Assembly (NCBI RefSeq): GCF_030915385.1
Contig: NZ_CP133268.1
Coordinates: 4,500,001 to 4,564,000 of the forward strand
Direction: 5' to 3'
DNA: 64,000 nucleotides
Source: Neobacillus sp. PS3-12
GTDB taxonomy: Bacteria > Bacillota > Bacilli > Bacillales > Cytobacillaceae
The stretch's first letter is position 1; every line of letters starts with the position of its first letter. A program made the position numbers and the translations under genes. A model generated the notes under the pieces. The model ran no database searches. It saw only the letters and a list, made by a program, of their open reading frames with translations, and was not told the DNA's origin. Positions 10,769 to 19,560 of the stretch are shown piece after piece.

Positions 10769-12544
10769 GTGGAAAAAACGTTGACCGAAAAGGAGCAGCA
10801 GAAAGTTCTCATGAGGCTCCTATCCTATACGAAACAGCACAAGAAATCATTAATTTTCGCCTTCAGCCTCTTGCTGTTTACGACCGTTGCAGATGTTGTC
10901 GGCCCCATTTTTGTGAAAGTTTTTATAGATGATTACTTAACTCCCAAGAAAATGATCGTGAAGAGCTTAGTTCTTCTCGGTTCTTCTTATATTGGCCTTC
11001 AAGTACTGAAAGAGATTTTGCTTTATTTTCAGTTGGTTAAATTCCAGGAAGTTGCTTTAAAGATCATTCAGCGCCTGCGGATTGATGTGTTCTCCAGGGT
11101 AGAAACACTTGGCTTAAAGTATTTTGATAAGACACCATCAGGCAGTATTGTCTCCAGGGTGACAAACGATACGGAAGCGATCAAAGATATGTTTGTTTCC
11201 GTTTTGGCGACCTTTATCCAAAGCGGTGTTTTTCTAATTGGAATTTTGATTGCGATGTTTACGTTGAACGTCACCTTAGCACTGTTTTGTGCGGTGCTGA
11301 TTCCACTCGTTTTGGTGGTGATTGTGTTGTACCGGAAGTATAGCTCGAAGTTTTATCAAGATATGAGGGAGCGGCTCGGCCAATTAAATGTCAAACTGAG
11401 TGAGTCCTTGCAGGGGATGGCTATTGTTCAGGTTTTTCGCCAAGAAAAACGGATGCGGCGGGAGTTTGCCGAAATCAATGACAAACACTTTCAGGCGTGC
11501 ATGAAAAATATTAAAATTGACAGTTTGCTGCTAAGGCCGGCAATTGACCTTGTTTATACCTTAGGCTTGATCATGGTGCTTGGTTACTTTGGCTTCACCT
11601 CCTTCACCCATTCGATTGAAGTCGGGGTGCTTTATGCGTTTGTGAATTACCTGGATCGTTTTTTTGAACCCGTTAATCAAGCGATGCAGCGGCTGTCCTT
11701 GTACCAGCAAGCGATTGTGGCGGGGTCAAGGGTGTTCAAACTATTAGATGAACAGGAGCTAGCACCGAAACAGGATGAGAAGTCGAAGAAGGAGATTCTT
11801 GAGGGAAAGATCGAATTTAAGGGAGTAAGTTTTTCCTATGATGGCATGCAGGATGTACTAAAAGGTATTTCATTTACGGTGAATCCCGGTGAAACGGTGG
11901 CTTTTGTTGGCCACACCGGCAGCGGCAAAAGCACGATTATCAATTTGTTGCTGCGCTTTTATGAATTTGACCGTGGGGAGATACTCATCGATGGTGAATC
12001 GATTCGGAACTATTCCACCCCTGAGCTAAGAGCAAACCTTGGTTTAGTGCTGCAGGATCCGTTTTTGTTTTATGGAACGGTAAAGGACAATATTCGATTG
12101 CATAACAGTACGTTAACAGATGAAGAGCTAAAGGAGGCGGCTGGGTTTGTTCAAGCCCATTCATTTATTGAAAAACTGGATAAGGGTTACGAGCACAAGG
12201 TAGTGGAACGAGGGGCTGCTTTTTCAAGCGGTCAGCGGCAATTGCTTGCTTTTGCACGAACGATCGCAACCAACCCAAAGATTCTTGTTCTGGATGAAGC
12301 GACAGCCAATATTGATACAGAAACGGAAGAGAAGATTCAATCCGCTTTATCGAGAATGCGCAAAGGGAGAACAACGATTGTGATTGCCCATCGCTTATCA
12401 ACGATCCAGGATGCAAATTTAATTTTGGTTCTTCATCAGGGAAGGATTGTGGAACAAGGTACGCATCAAGAGCTGTTAGCACTCAGGGGACTTTATCATA
12501 AAATGTATTTGCTCCAGAAGAGAGAACAGGGGATAGGTTTCTAA
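10769..12544 (+). CDS. ABC transporter, exporter half B (YheH/BmrD-like)
   Basis: The 591-residue half-transporter has six membrane helices and an ATPase domain. Walker A is GHTGSGKST, the signature reads FSSGQRQL instead of LSGGQ, Walker B is ILVLDEATANID with the catalytic Glu, and the H loop is IAHRLST. Together with the preceding gene it fits a heterodimeric multidrug exporter of the BmrC/BmrD type. In these, only one composite ATP site is fully active. A GTG start at 10769 follows the partner's stop directly, which suggests translational coupling. Confidence 0.93.
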   Translation: MEKTLTEKEQQKVLMRLLSYTKQHKKSLIFAFSLLLFTTVADVVGPIFVKVFIDDYLTPKKMIVKSLVLLGSSYIGLQVLKEILLYFQLVKFQEVALKIIQRLRIDVFSRVETLGLKYFDKTPSGSIVSRVTNDTEAIKDMFVSVLATFIQSGVFLIGILIAMFTLNVTLALFCAVLIPLVLVVIVLYRKYSSKFYQDMRERLGQLNVKLSESLQGMAIVQVFRQEKRMRREFAEINDKHFQACMKNIKIDSLLLRPAIDLVYTLGLIMVLGYFGFTSFTHSIEVGVLYAFVNYLDRFFEPVNQAMQRLSLYQQAIVAGSRVFKLLDEQELAPKQDEKSKKEILEGKIEFKGVSFSYDGMQDVLKGISFTVNPGETVAFVGHTGSGKSTIINLLLRFYEFDRGEILIDGESIRNYSTPELRANLGLVLQDPFLFYGTVKDNIRLHNSTLTDEELKEAAGFVQAHSFIEKLDKGYEHKVVERGAAFSSGQRQLLAFARTIATNPKILVLDEATANIDTETEEKIQSALSRMRKGRTTIVIAHRLSTIQDANLILVLHQGRIVEQGTHQELLALRGLYHKMYLLQKREQGIGF

Positions 12545-12550
12545 GTAATT

Positions 12551-12587
12551 AAAAAACCCGCCTGGTCTTTGACTCCAGGTGGGTTTT
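12551..12587. terminator. Bidirectional terminator between the ABC operon and ynzD
   Basis: AAAACCCGCCTGG and CCAGGTGGGTTTT form a strong stem between convergent genes. It abuts the ynzD stop codon. Confidence 0.9.
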
Positions 12588-12784
12588 CAATTGATTTGTT
12601 TCTTTATATATTTTCGTTCATATTCATTTAAAAGGTTGTCAAGCTCTTGGCTAAATTTGACGGCTTGGGATGAACAAAAACCATTCATGGACGCGGCTTG
12701 ATACAATTCCGCCCGTTTCTGCTCAATTCGATCTAGTAAATTCTCTTTAGGCAAAGTGGATGGTCCTTTCTGGATGTTCTCCAT
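12587..12784 (-). CDS. ynzD: Spo0E-like aspartyl-phosphate phosphatase (YnzD type)
   Basis: The 65-residue helical-hairpin protein contains LLDRIEQKRAELYQAA and the family signature SQELDNLLNEY. Spo0E-type proteins dephosphorylate Spo0A~P and so restrain sporulation. Its place between yneF and ccdA matches ynzD of B. subtilis. Its presence supports a spore-forming organism. Confidence 0.88.
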   Translation of the reverse strand: MENIQKGPSTLPKENLLDRIEQKRAELYQAASMNGFCSSQAVKFSQELDNLLNEYERKYIKKQIN

Positions 12785-13039
12785 GATATTCTCCCTATTC
12801 CATGTATACTAGCATGAAACGATTTTTGGGACTGCATTTTACTAGTATAACCGATTATGGGAATATATACAAAAGATTTTTGTCAGCAATTTACCATAAG
12901 AAATTAAAGGAAAATCGCAAAAAAGGTGGAATCTCTAAAGTTAGTAGATGGAGACACAAAATGTTCATAACGAACTATTATCAATTAAGGCTAACATTTG
13001 TTAGAATTGAAACGATAGAACTACAGTGGGAGTGTTTAT

Positions 13040-13747
13040 ATGACAGATATTAATCTATTTTTAGCTTTTGGTGCAGGTTTTCTAAGTTTTATTTCGCCCT
13101 GCTGTTTGCCACTTTATCCAGCTTTTTTATCTTATATAACAGGTGTGTCTGTTGGTGAACTGAAAAGTGAAAATGCGATGCTCCAAAAGAGAAGTCTCAT
13201 TCATACACTGTTCTTCTTACTAGGATTTTCCGTCATATTTATCGCAATCGGCTTTGGAACCAGCATGGTAGGCTCTTTTTTTCGTGAATATAAAGACCTT
13301 ATTCGTCAGCTTGGCGGTATTTTAATTGTCTTGTTTGGATTCGTGATTGTCGGGGTGTTTAACCCTAAATTCATGATGCGAGATAAAAGGTATGAATTTA
13401 AAAGCAGACCTTCTGGATTTTTTGGCTCGGCCTTAATCGGAATGGCCTTTGCTGCAGGCTGGACGCCCTGTACAGGTCCGATTTTATCCTCTGTGATTCT
13501 ATTAGCTGCCTCAAAACCTGGGTCAGCTGTTATCTATATGATTGCCTATACCCTTGGTTTTGCGATTCCGTTCTTCATTCTTTCCTTCTTTGTCGGAAAA
13601 CTAAAATGGATTCGTAAACATAGCGCTACGATTGTGAAAGTTGGCGGCTATTTGATGATCGTGATGGGAATTGTTCTCTTCTTTGACTGGATGACGAAGA
13701 TTATTACGATTTTTTCAAGCGTATTTGGCGGTTTTACAGGATTCTAA
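13040..13747 (+). CDS. ccdA: CcdA, thiol-disulfide transporter for cytochrome c maturation
   Basis: The 235-residue, six-helix membrane protein moves reducing equivalents from cytoplasmic thioredoxin to extracytoplasmic ResA and StoA for cytochrome c and spore cortex formation. Redox cysteines are visible in [13 protein letters not shown] and [22 protein letters not shown] precedes the ATG. The order ccdA, yneI, ccdC matches B. subtilis. Between 12785 and 13039 I see only promoter-like AT-rich DNA. Confidence 0.96.
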   Translation: MTDINLFLAFGAGFLSFISPCCLPLYPAFLSYITGVSVGELKSENAMLQKRSLIHTLFFLLGFSVIFIAIGFGTSMVGSFFREYKDLIRQLGGILIVLFGFVIVGVFNPKFMMRDKRYEFKSRPSGFFGSALIGMAFAAGWTPCTGPILSSVILLAASKPGSAVIYMIAYTLGFAIPFFILSFFVGKLKWIRKHSATIVKVGGYLMIVMGIVLFFDWMTKIITIFSSVFGGFTGF

Positions 13748-13876
13748 AATTCGTCTAACAAGTGATTGGAATCATTGTTTTTCACTTTGAAATTAGCTAT
13801 ATTAATAAAGTATTTTAATCCAAAAGTTTTGAAGGGTATTACTGCATAGGCTGGGGCAGTAGGAGGTATAAACACG

Positions 13877-14239
13877 GTGGCAAGAATTTTAATTGTCGAT
13901 GATGCTAAATTTATGAGATTAACGTTAAACAATATATTAAAAAAAGCAGAGCATGAGGTTGTCGCTGAAGCAGACAATGGCCTTAAGGCCGTCAATCTAT
14001 ACCGTGAACTGCAGCCGGATCTCGTGACAATGGACATCACGATGCCGGAAATGGATGGTATTGAAGCCGTCAAAAAGATTAAAAGTGAGTTCCCAGATGC
14101 AAAAATCATTATGTGCTCGGCAATGGGTCAGCAAAAGATGGTGGTTGAAGCGATCGAGGCGGGTGCAAAAGATTTTCTCGTTAAACCTTTTGACGAACAC
14201 AGAGTCATTGATGCCATCAATAGAGTGTTAAAATTATAG
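13877..14239 (+). CDS. yneI: YneI, CheY-like single-domain response regulator
   Basis: The 120-residue receiver domain starts with GTG. It shows the acidic pair in VDDAKFMR, the phospho-acceptor Asp in LVTMDITMPEMDG, the Ser/Thr switch in CSAMGQ and the conserved Lys in LVKPF. It has no output domain. It sits between ccdA and ccdC as in B. subtilis; its partner kinase is not known. Confidence 0.93.
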   Translation: MARILIVDDAKFMRLTLNNILKKAEHEVVAEADNGLKAVNLYRELQPDLVTMDITMPEMDGIEAVKKIKSEFPDAKIIMCSAMGQQKMVVEAIEAGAKDFLVKPFDEHRVIDAINRVLKL

Positions 14240-14371
14240 CCATTTTCCCCGTGCAAAATGGTGTTTCTTTTCTGAAAAAATATTTACCGTATTGAACATG
14301 TAAATGATTTTTAACTTTTGACCAGCTTGTTATATAATGATGGATGAATACTAATTTTTGACAAGGAATGG

Positions 14372-14860
14372 ATGTATCGTATGAATTACGTTGTTTTATC
14401 TACGATTGGTGCAGCAGCCATGGCGATTGGGGTTTTATTCATTCGCTTGAAAGCATCAAAAAAGCCTGCATCAGTTAAAAAGATTATTTTGCCTCCTATT
14501 TTTATGTCAAGCGGAGCATGCATGTACTTTATTCCTCAATTTCGGCTTACCCCGATGGAAGTTTTAGAGGCAGTAGTCGTCGGAATGTTTTTCTCTATTT
14601 TCTTGGTCAAAACATCAAAATTTGAGATTCAAGGTAATGATATCTACCTTAAGCGTTCAAAAGCATTTGTGTTTATTTTAATCGGTCTCTTAATTATTCG
14701 GATTGTGATGAAATCCGTTTTAAGTTCTACGATCGATCTTGGGCAGTTAAGCGGAATGTTCTTCCTCTTGGCCTACAGCATGATCGTTCCATGGCGGATT
14801 GCCATGTATGCGAACTATAAGAGACTATATCGTGAATTACACAATATTAAAGTCATTTAA
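14372..14860 (+). CDS. ccdC: CcdC (YneJ), membrane protein of the ccdA locus
   Basis: The protein of about 160 residues has roughly five membrane helices and the conserved segment RLKASKKPASVKKIILPP, followed by TSKFEIQGNDIYLKRSKAF. It is the CcdC family, linked by location with cytochrome c maturation though not essential for it. The start may be ATG 14372 or ATG 14381; an AAGGAA lies just upstream of both. Confidence 0.92.
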   Translation: MYRMNYVVLSTIGAAAMAIGVLFIRLKASKKPASVKKIILPPIFMSSGACMYFIPQFRLTPMEVLEAVVVGMFFSIFLVKTSKFEIQGNDIYLKRSKAFVFILIGLLIIRIVMKSVLSSTIDLGQLSGMFFLLAYSMIVPWRIAMYANYKRLYRELHNIKVI

Positions 14861-14874
14861 GTGGCTTAAGCAAA

Positions 14875-14905
14875 GCATTGGTCTTCGGATCAGTGTTTTT
14901 TTTGT
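14875..14905 (+). terminator. Terminator after ccdC
   Basis: CATTGGTC, a TTCG tetraloop and GATCAGTG (with G-U pairs), followed by eight T residues, 15 bp past ccdC. Confidence 0.85.
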
Positions 14906-15025
14906 TGCAAAATGTAAAAATGTTTTGGAGTTTAAAAATTCAAAATATTTTGCTGAAAGTTGGTTCTGGTATTAAAATTAGATTTAAATAAAATTTAATA
15001 GTTTGGGCGGGGATTAAACGTAAAG

Positions 15026-15673
15026 ATGAAGCATGTTTTAACCTCATTATTGTTGATTGTCGTCGTATTAGGATTCCTTTCTCCTAAATACGGATTCTAT
15101 CAGCATGCGATCGCCGATGAAATTGCGAATCATGCAGGTTCCATCCGAGGTGAAAATCCTCTTACAAATGTCGCCGTGAAAGTCATCCAGGTTACAAACA
15201 GAAGCCCTAATTTACTCCCAAGTCAGGTCGTACAAAGCACAGACCCACAAATCGTCCAATTGGCAAAAGAAATTACAAATGGTAAAACAACGAACAAGGA
15301 AAAGTCTCGTGCCATCTACGATTGGATGACCCATCATATCACTTATGATGTGGAAGAATACAAATGGTGGAAATCGGACAAAAATTACGTCTATGCGAGC
15401 GCACTCGAAACCTTGAAAAAGGGAAAAGGATTATGTATGGGCTATGCACGTTTAAACGCAGCCCTCCACCGAGCGACTGGCATCGAAGCCAAAATTGTGT
15501 ACGGCCAGGAGCACGCTTGGAATCAAATAAAACTCAACGGAAAATGGCAGAACCAGGACACGACCTTTGGTGCAGGCTACCTTGACATGAAAAAAAATCA
15601 ATTTGTTCCATCCTACAATCCAGCCTACTTTGCTTATACCGATAAGCGCCAGGAAGGCGAATTTGAATGGTAG
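15026..15673 (+). CDS. Secreted transglutaminase-like domain protein
   Basis: The 215-residue protein begins with a signal peptide or anchor (MKHVLTSLLLIVVVLGFLS). A transglutaminase/protease-like fold of about 110 residues follows. The Cys-His-Asp triad is visible as GKGLCMGYARL, GQEHAWNQI and NQDTTFGAGY. Such proteins act outside the membrane as peptidases or cross-linkers; the substrate is unknown. It is not part of the B. subtilis gene order here, so it is a lineage-specific insertion between ccdC and yneK. Confidence 0.85.
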   Translation: MKHVLTSLLLIVVVLGFLSPKYGFYQHAIADEIANHAGSIRGENPLTNVAVKVIQVTNRSPNLLPSQVVQSTDPQIVQLAKEITNGKTTNKEKSRAIYDWMTHHITYDVEEYKWWKSDKNYVYASALETLKKGKGLCMGYARLNAALHRATGIEAKIVYGQEHAWNQIKLNGKWQNQDTTFGAGYLDMKKNQFVPSYNPAYFAYTDKRQEGEFEW

Positions 15674-15824
15674 AATAGGCGAAACTTTCATGTATGATTT
15701 CCATGAACACACTTCGAATATCTTCTTTATTGAATTTTGTATATTAGCTGCCTCATGAATTTGCAACCTAATCTCATTGAAAAAATGCACTGTTAGTTTT
15801 CGGAATATTTTTAATATACAAACA

Positions 15825-15862
15825 AAAAGGCGAAACCGAATTTTAATGGTTTAGCCTTTTTG
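15825..15862. terminator. Bidirectional terminator between the transglutaminase-like gene and yneK
   Basis: AAAAAGGCGAAACC pairs with GGTTTAGCCTTTTT with one mismatch. Convergent genes lie on both sides. Confidence 0.9.
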
Positions 15863-15867
15863 AATGC

Positions 15868-16293
15868 TTAAAATAAATGCTCATATGGAGCCTCGTCAAT
15901 TCGCTTTTCCCGTAATCGTTTCCGTAAAAATTTATGATCTCTTTTAGGGGTGGCTTGAATGTAGCCTTTGATCACTAAATCCTGCGTAATTTTTGGAACC
16001 TTTTCTTTTAATGCCAATTCACCAATCTTACCAGCTATTTTATGCTTGGCCACATCGCGAAACAACTCAGGCACCGGGCTGACCAATTCATTCAGCAAAG
16101 CCTTTTCCTCGTCATGCCAAAGCGGGAGGGATTCATTCACATAATACTCTTCCCAATCCATCACCGACTTGCCATCCTGCTTCGGAAGCTTCTTCAAAAA
16201 CTTTCGGAACATAAAATAACCGCCAATTCCAAAAGACCCCGCCAAGAAACAGATCCAAAGCAAAATGAACCACAAAAACCATCCATGCAGCAT
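15868..16293 (-). CDS. yneK: YneK, DUF2621 membrane protein
   Basis: The 141-residue protein has one N-terminal membrane segment (about 5-27, ending GGYFMFRKFLKKLPKQDGKS) and a cytoplasmic domain (WEEYYVNESLPLWHDEEKALLNELV) typical of DUF2621. Function is unknown. ATG 16293 is preferred to GTG 16302 because AGGTG lies about six bases before it. It is the last gene matching the B. subtilis order; the accessory island begins beyond it. Confidence 0.9.
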   Translation of the reverse strand: MLHGWFLWFILLWICFLAGSFGIGGYFMFRKFLKKLPKQDGKSVMDWEEYYVNESLPLWHDEEKALLNELVSPVPELFRDVAKHKIAGKIGELALKEKVPKITQDLVIKGYIQATPKRDHKFLRKRLREKRIDEAPYEHLF

Positions 16294-16393
16294 CCTCTTC
16301 ACCTACACGTATCTAATTATTTCCTTTATTATAGACGGAATCTCAAGAAGATGACAAGCAAACATTAGTTAGTTTACAATAGTGTGAACGATG

Positions 16394-16421
16394 TTGCATT
16401 TCATTGTGTTTTTAGTATAAT
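16394..16421 (+). promoter_or_regulatory. Promoter of the selenocysteine tRNA gene
   Basis: TTGCAT at 16394-16399 and TATAAT at 16416-16421 with 16 bp spacing lie 17 bp before the mature tRNA 5' end. Confidence 0.7.
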
Positions 16422-16438
16422 AAGTTTGTGTCTTTCAT

Positions 16439-16535
16439 GGGGCTGAATGGGGTACTGGTGTCCTCCACGGTCTTCAAAACCGCTTGTGACCAGCGTGCCT
16501 GGTCAGGTGGGTTCGATTCCCACGCAGTCCCGCCA
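16439..16535 (+). tRNA. selC: tRNA-Sec (anticodon UCA), selC
   Basis: The selenocysteine tRNA reads UGA codons that carry a SECIS element. Visible parts are an acceptor stem 16439-16446/16524-16531 (seven pairs including one G-U, the eighth position A-G unpaired), an anticodon stem CGGT/ACCG enclosing the loop CTTCAAA with TCA at 16474-16476, a 7-bp variable arm TGACCAG/CTGGTCA (16487-16493/16499-16505), a T arm GTGGG-TTCGATT-CCCAC (16507-16523), and an encoded CCA (16533-16535). Its 97-nt length, UCA anticodon and long variable arm set it apart from Ser and Leu tRNAs. No selA, selB or selD is in the window. Confidence 0.95.
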
Positions 16536-16643
16536 TCCCTTACATATCAAGGGATTGAAGCTTTTCACTTTTTAAGCAGTAAGCCTCGATTAAATCCCTT
16601 TCCTCACTCCGGGTGCCATCTGGGTGCCAAATGGGTACTATGA

Positions 16644-17767
16644 CTATTCGTTATCATCATCGTCATCAAATACTTCAACAGCCTGTTCCTGAAGAGAAGG
16701 AATCGCATGACTATAGATATCCAACGTAATTCCAATTTTAGAATGACCTAAACGCTCACTAACAATTTTGGGATGCACATTTTTTTGAAGCAAAATGGAA
16801 GCGTGTGAATGTCTTGTGTCGTGAAAACGGGAATCCTTTAATCCTGCTCGTTTAACTGCTTTTTTATAAACTCGGTGTAATTCACGTTGGTTAATATAGT
16901 AGCCAAAAGAATTGAAGAACACGAGATCATTGGGATTAAAGCTATCTCCTAAACGGTTCTTTAACTCTTGATAACGATCGTAGTGGCTCTTTAACAAATC
17001 CATAAGCTTTTTTCCAATCACAATCGTTCGATCTTTTCCACCCTTTGTCAGATCCCTGATTTGTACTTTGCTTGCTTCCAGATAAGAGGATTTGGTAATA
17101 GACATCCGTCGATTATCAAAATCGATATCTTTCCACTGTAAAGCACGTAACTCACCAAAACGCGCCCGGTATGGCCTGCAGTGTAAATCATTGGGTAATA
17201 GACAGTACTGGATTTTGCTGCCTCCATTAGACGATCTAATTCCTCTTTAGAATAGAAAGTCGGTCTAAATTTTTGTGGCTTTGGCGGCTTGGCTTTCTGA
17301 ACGACATTTTTGTTTACAAACTCCCAATCAACCGCATCATTTAATGCTTTCGATAACAATCGGTGATGATGTTTGACTGTTTGAGCAGATAAATCTTCGA
17401 GTTTTTCCACATAATAATTCTGTAATTGTAAAGGTTTTAACTCATTTAACTTGATAAGTCCTAGTCCGGGTTTCAAATGGACACGGATGATTTGCTCATA
17501 CCCTCTGTAGGTATTGGGAGCAGTATTTGATTTGGCATACGATTTTAGCCAATAATCCAGAAAATCACCTAAGGATAGATCTTCTCTAGACTCGCCTTTG
17601 TCCAATTCGGTTTGAAGTTCTGCTTGAGCAAGATCTAGAGCTACTTTTGCATCTCTTTTCGTTTTGAAATTCTTTAGAACCTTTCGTCTTCGATTTCCTT
17701 TCGTACCAACTTCAATGGTTATATAATAAGTACCTGTTCTTTTGTCTTTCGTTATCCGACCAGTCAT
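16644..17767 (-). pseudogene. Tyrosine-type integrase of the tRNA-Sec island, frameshifted
   Basis: A phage/ICE-type integrase facing the tRNA, 108 bp from its 3' end. The N-terminal part starts at 17767 (MTGRITKDKRTGTYYITIEV: arm-binding, then SAM-like domain SLGDFLDYWLKSYAK). The frame breaks near 17160-17180 around TAGHTGR. The rest resumes one frame over as RFGELRALQWKDIDFD and runs to the HDTRHSHASIL box, GHSKIG and the catalytic Tyr in LDIYSHAIP, stopping at 16644. Apart from this single shift the enzyme is complete (about 375 residues). It therefore died recently or the break is a sequencing error. Confidence 0.88.
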
Positions 17768-17881
17768 TAGTCAACTGCCTCCTTAAAATGACTGGGCACC
17801 TAAACTCAATTCACCATTATCAGTATGAGTTACTGTTTAATGTTATAAACCTTGGTAGAGTTTAAGAGCCATATAATCTTT

Positions 17882-18058
17882 ATTTTTCTCCCTCTAACCA
17901 TTTTTGGATAGATTTTTTAGGGATGAGTATCCTAGTACCGACTTTCACTGTATAAAACTCCCCGAATGAACCAACTCATAAGCTTTAGCTCTACTGATTC
18001 CTAAAAATTCTGTGATATCTTTTACGGTTAGCACATCCTTTAAGTCCTCATATCGCAT
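17882..18058 (-). pseudogene. Excisionase-like HTH protein, frameshifted
   Basis: The protein starts at 18058 after AGGAGG and reads MRYEDLKDVLTVKDITEFLG, then ISRAKAYELVHSG, a MerR-type helix-turn-helix of the excisionase (HTH_17) family. Frame one stops at 17945. The expected end (FYTVKVGTRILIPKKSIQK, then WLEGEK) lies in the neighbouring frame and stops at 17882. One missing base near 17955-17965 accounts for it. With the integrase it forms the int/xis module of the island. Confidence 0.8.
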
Positions 18059-18421
18059 ATCTTTTCCTCCTAATAAAATTGATTCTGAGGTCAAAAGCAA
18101 TGTATTGTTTCTAATGGAGGAAAGAGCCACCCTCAACAAAATGAAGAGGAAGCTTTTTTGCCGAATCATTTACCTTCTTCCTTCTTTTCACTGCTTTCAT
18201 AATTTTCTTTAAAAAATCTTCCCTTCATTTTTTAAGGGTTTATAATTAATACGTAGGTTAAATTCAATATCAAATTAAACTTTAAATAAGATGTCAACTA
18301 GATTTTTTACATAATTTCCGGTAGACAATCCTCATTTCCTTATCCATTTAAAAAATTCATCTCGAAGAACTTTTTTACAACGACCAATTTTCTTCTTCAT
18401 CTTTAATGCTCATTGGCCAAC

Positions 18422-18547
18422 TCACATTTCCTTCGTGTTTTTATTTTCAATGTTGAGATTTTGCAACCAATTTTTAAGTATGATTAAGGCCTGCTTTCTT
18501 TTCTCGTCATCTGGAATTTGATTCTTACCATTCAATCGTTTGTCCAT
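18422..18547 (-). CDS. Small unidentified protein, 41 residues
   Basis: A short frame (MDKRLNGKNQIPDDEKRKQA, then LIILKNWLQNLNIENKN) with an AAAGGAGG ribosome site about 8 bases before the ATG. It is hydrophilic and probably helical. The ribosome site is the right arm of a perfect hairpin (18553-18576). I recognise no family. The surrounding gap 18059-18421 shows nothing else. Confidence 0.45.
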   Translation of the reverse strand: MDKRLNGKNQIPDDEKRKQALIILKNWLQNLNIENKNTKEM

Positions 18548-18552
18548 AAAAA

Positions 18553-18576
18553 AACCTCCTTTTACTAAAGGAGGTT
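18553..18576 (-). terminator. Hairpin acting as terminator and as ribosome-site hairpin
   Basis: AACCTCCTTT (18553-18562) and AAAGGAGGTT (18567-18576) form a perfect 10-bp stem. Read on the minus strand it is followed by a run of T, so it can terminate the 18637-19494 gene. The same arm carries the AAAGGAGG of the small downstream frame. Confidence 0.7.
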
Positions 18577-18604
18577 ACACATAATAGAACTTAAAAATAA
18601 TGTA

Positions 18605-18620
18605 AGACTTAAATAAGTCT
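18605..18620. promoter_or_regulatory. 16-bp palindrome, left copy
   Basis: AGACTTAAATAAGTCT lies just past the stop of the 18637-19494 gene and differs in one base from a perfect palindrome upstream of that gene (19545-19560). A protein-binding site is possible. Confidence 0.55.
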
Positions 18621-18636
18621 ATTAAAAAGTTGATTT

Positions 18637-19494
18637 TTAAAAACTCTTCAAATAGGTAGGGAGTTTAAAATTCTTTGACCGACTTTTACAAATAATAACT
18701 GGATTAATACGCTCTTTTATGACTGTTTCAAAATATCCTGTTTGTATGGGTTCAAATGGTGCTAAAAATTCTTTTAGAATTGTAAAATCATACATTTCAT
18801 TAGTTTGCTTGAAGACTTCAATAATAAAACCGGCATCCTCATAAACAGCAACTCGAATGTAAATGGTATGGGAATTATTAACTTTAAGAATAAACCCATT
18901 TATATCATAAAACCAGAAATCAGTCGGTATTCTATGTTGGTTCGGTTTCCAACTTTTAATGGCATTTTGCTCTGCTGTGATTAAATAATCTTTAAATTCC
19001 TCAAAGGATAATGATGCATCTGGAAGATGTTTAAAATGCTCAACGGACCAGATAGGCTCTGGTACTTTTTCTTGGATCCATGAAACAGGAACTCTCATAA
19101 AAACTGCTAGGGTAGCGTATAGTTCATTTGATATGCTTTGACTGCCAATAATTTGTCTTATCTTTGCTTTAGGATTCTTTCGACTAGGATGGTACTGTCC
19201 TTTAAAAGTTCTTAATTTATCTTTAGCGATTCCGTAGTTTTCTTTTAGTCCATTTCCTGACATGCCTAAAAGCTGACACGTTAATAGAATTTTGAAACGT
19301 CCTTCTACTGATAATTTTAACAAATATGTTCGAAATAGATCCATGTCTTCTTTAACTAGATATAACTCTGGCCAATAAAAAGGAACATCTCCAATAGGTC
19401 CATGTTCTTCTTTTTCCGAGAAATATTTTTCCTCTGAAATTTCACCCTTAATGAATTGATAAAAATATTTGATAGATTCACTTGGTATATCCAT
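18637..19494 (-). CDS. Unidentified protein of about 285 residues, possibly regulatory
   Basis: I do not recognise this family. The protein begins MDIPSESIKYFYQFIKGEIS. A middle stretch (IRQIIGSQSISNELYATLAVFMRV, shown only in part by the ends IRQIIGSQ and ATLAVFMRV) has a helical pattern that could be DNA binding; the C-terminal half is mixed alpha/beta. The start is uncertain: TTG 19506, GTG 19503 and ATG 19494 are in frame and none has a strong ribosome site. It lies between the dead int/xis module and the recombinase trio. Near-identical palindromes flank it. Confidence 0.6.
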   Translation of the reverse strand: MDIPSESIKYFYQFIKGEISEEKYFSEKEEHGPIGDVPFYWPELYLVKEDMDLFRTYLLKLSVEGRFKILLTCQLLGMSGNGLKENYGIAKDKLRTFKGQYHPSRKNPKAKIRQIIGSQSISNELYATLAVFMRVPVSWIQEKVPEPIWSVEHFKHLPDASLSFEEFKDYLITAEQNAIKSWKPNQHRIPTDFWFYDINGFILKVNNSHTIYIRVAVYEDAGFIIEVFKQTNEMYDFTILKEFLAPFEPIQTGYFETVIKERINPVIICKSRSKNFKLPTYLKSF

Positions 19495-19544
19495 ATCGAT
19501 CACCAAGAATAATTTTCATTCATTTAAAGAGTTATCTCAATAAC

Positions 19545-19560
19545 AGACTTATATAAGTCT
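19545..19560. promoter_or_regulatory. 16-bp perfect palindrome, right copy
   Basis: AGACTTATATAAGTCT is a perfect palindrome about 50 bp upstream of the minus-strand gene starting near 19494. This is a typical place for an operator. Confidence 0.55.

Noticed and set aside
12802-13053. 83-codon plus-strand frame before ccdA
   Set aside because: No ribosome site, no family resemblance, and it overlaps the ccdA start; it looks like chance.
13744-14109. Minus-strand frame opposite yneI
   Set aside because: It is a shadow of the response regulator gene, with no start signal.
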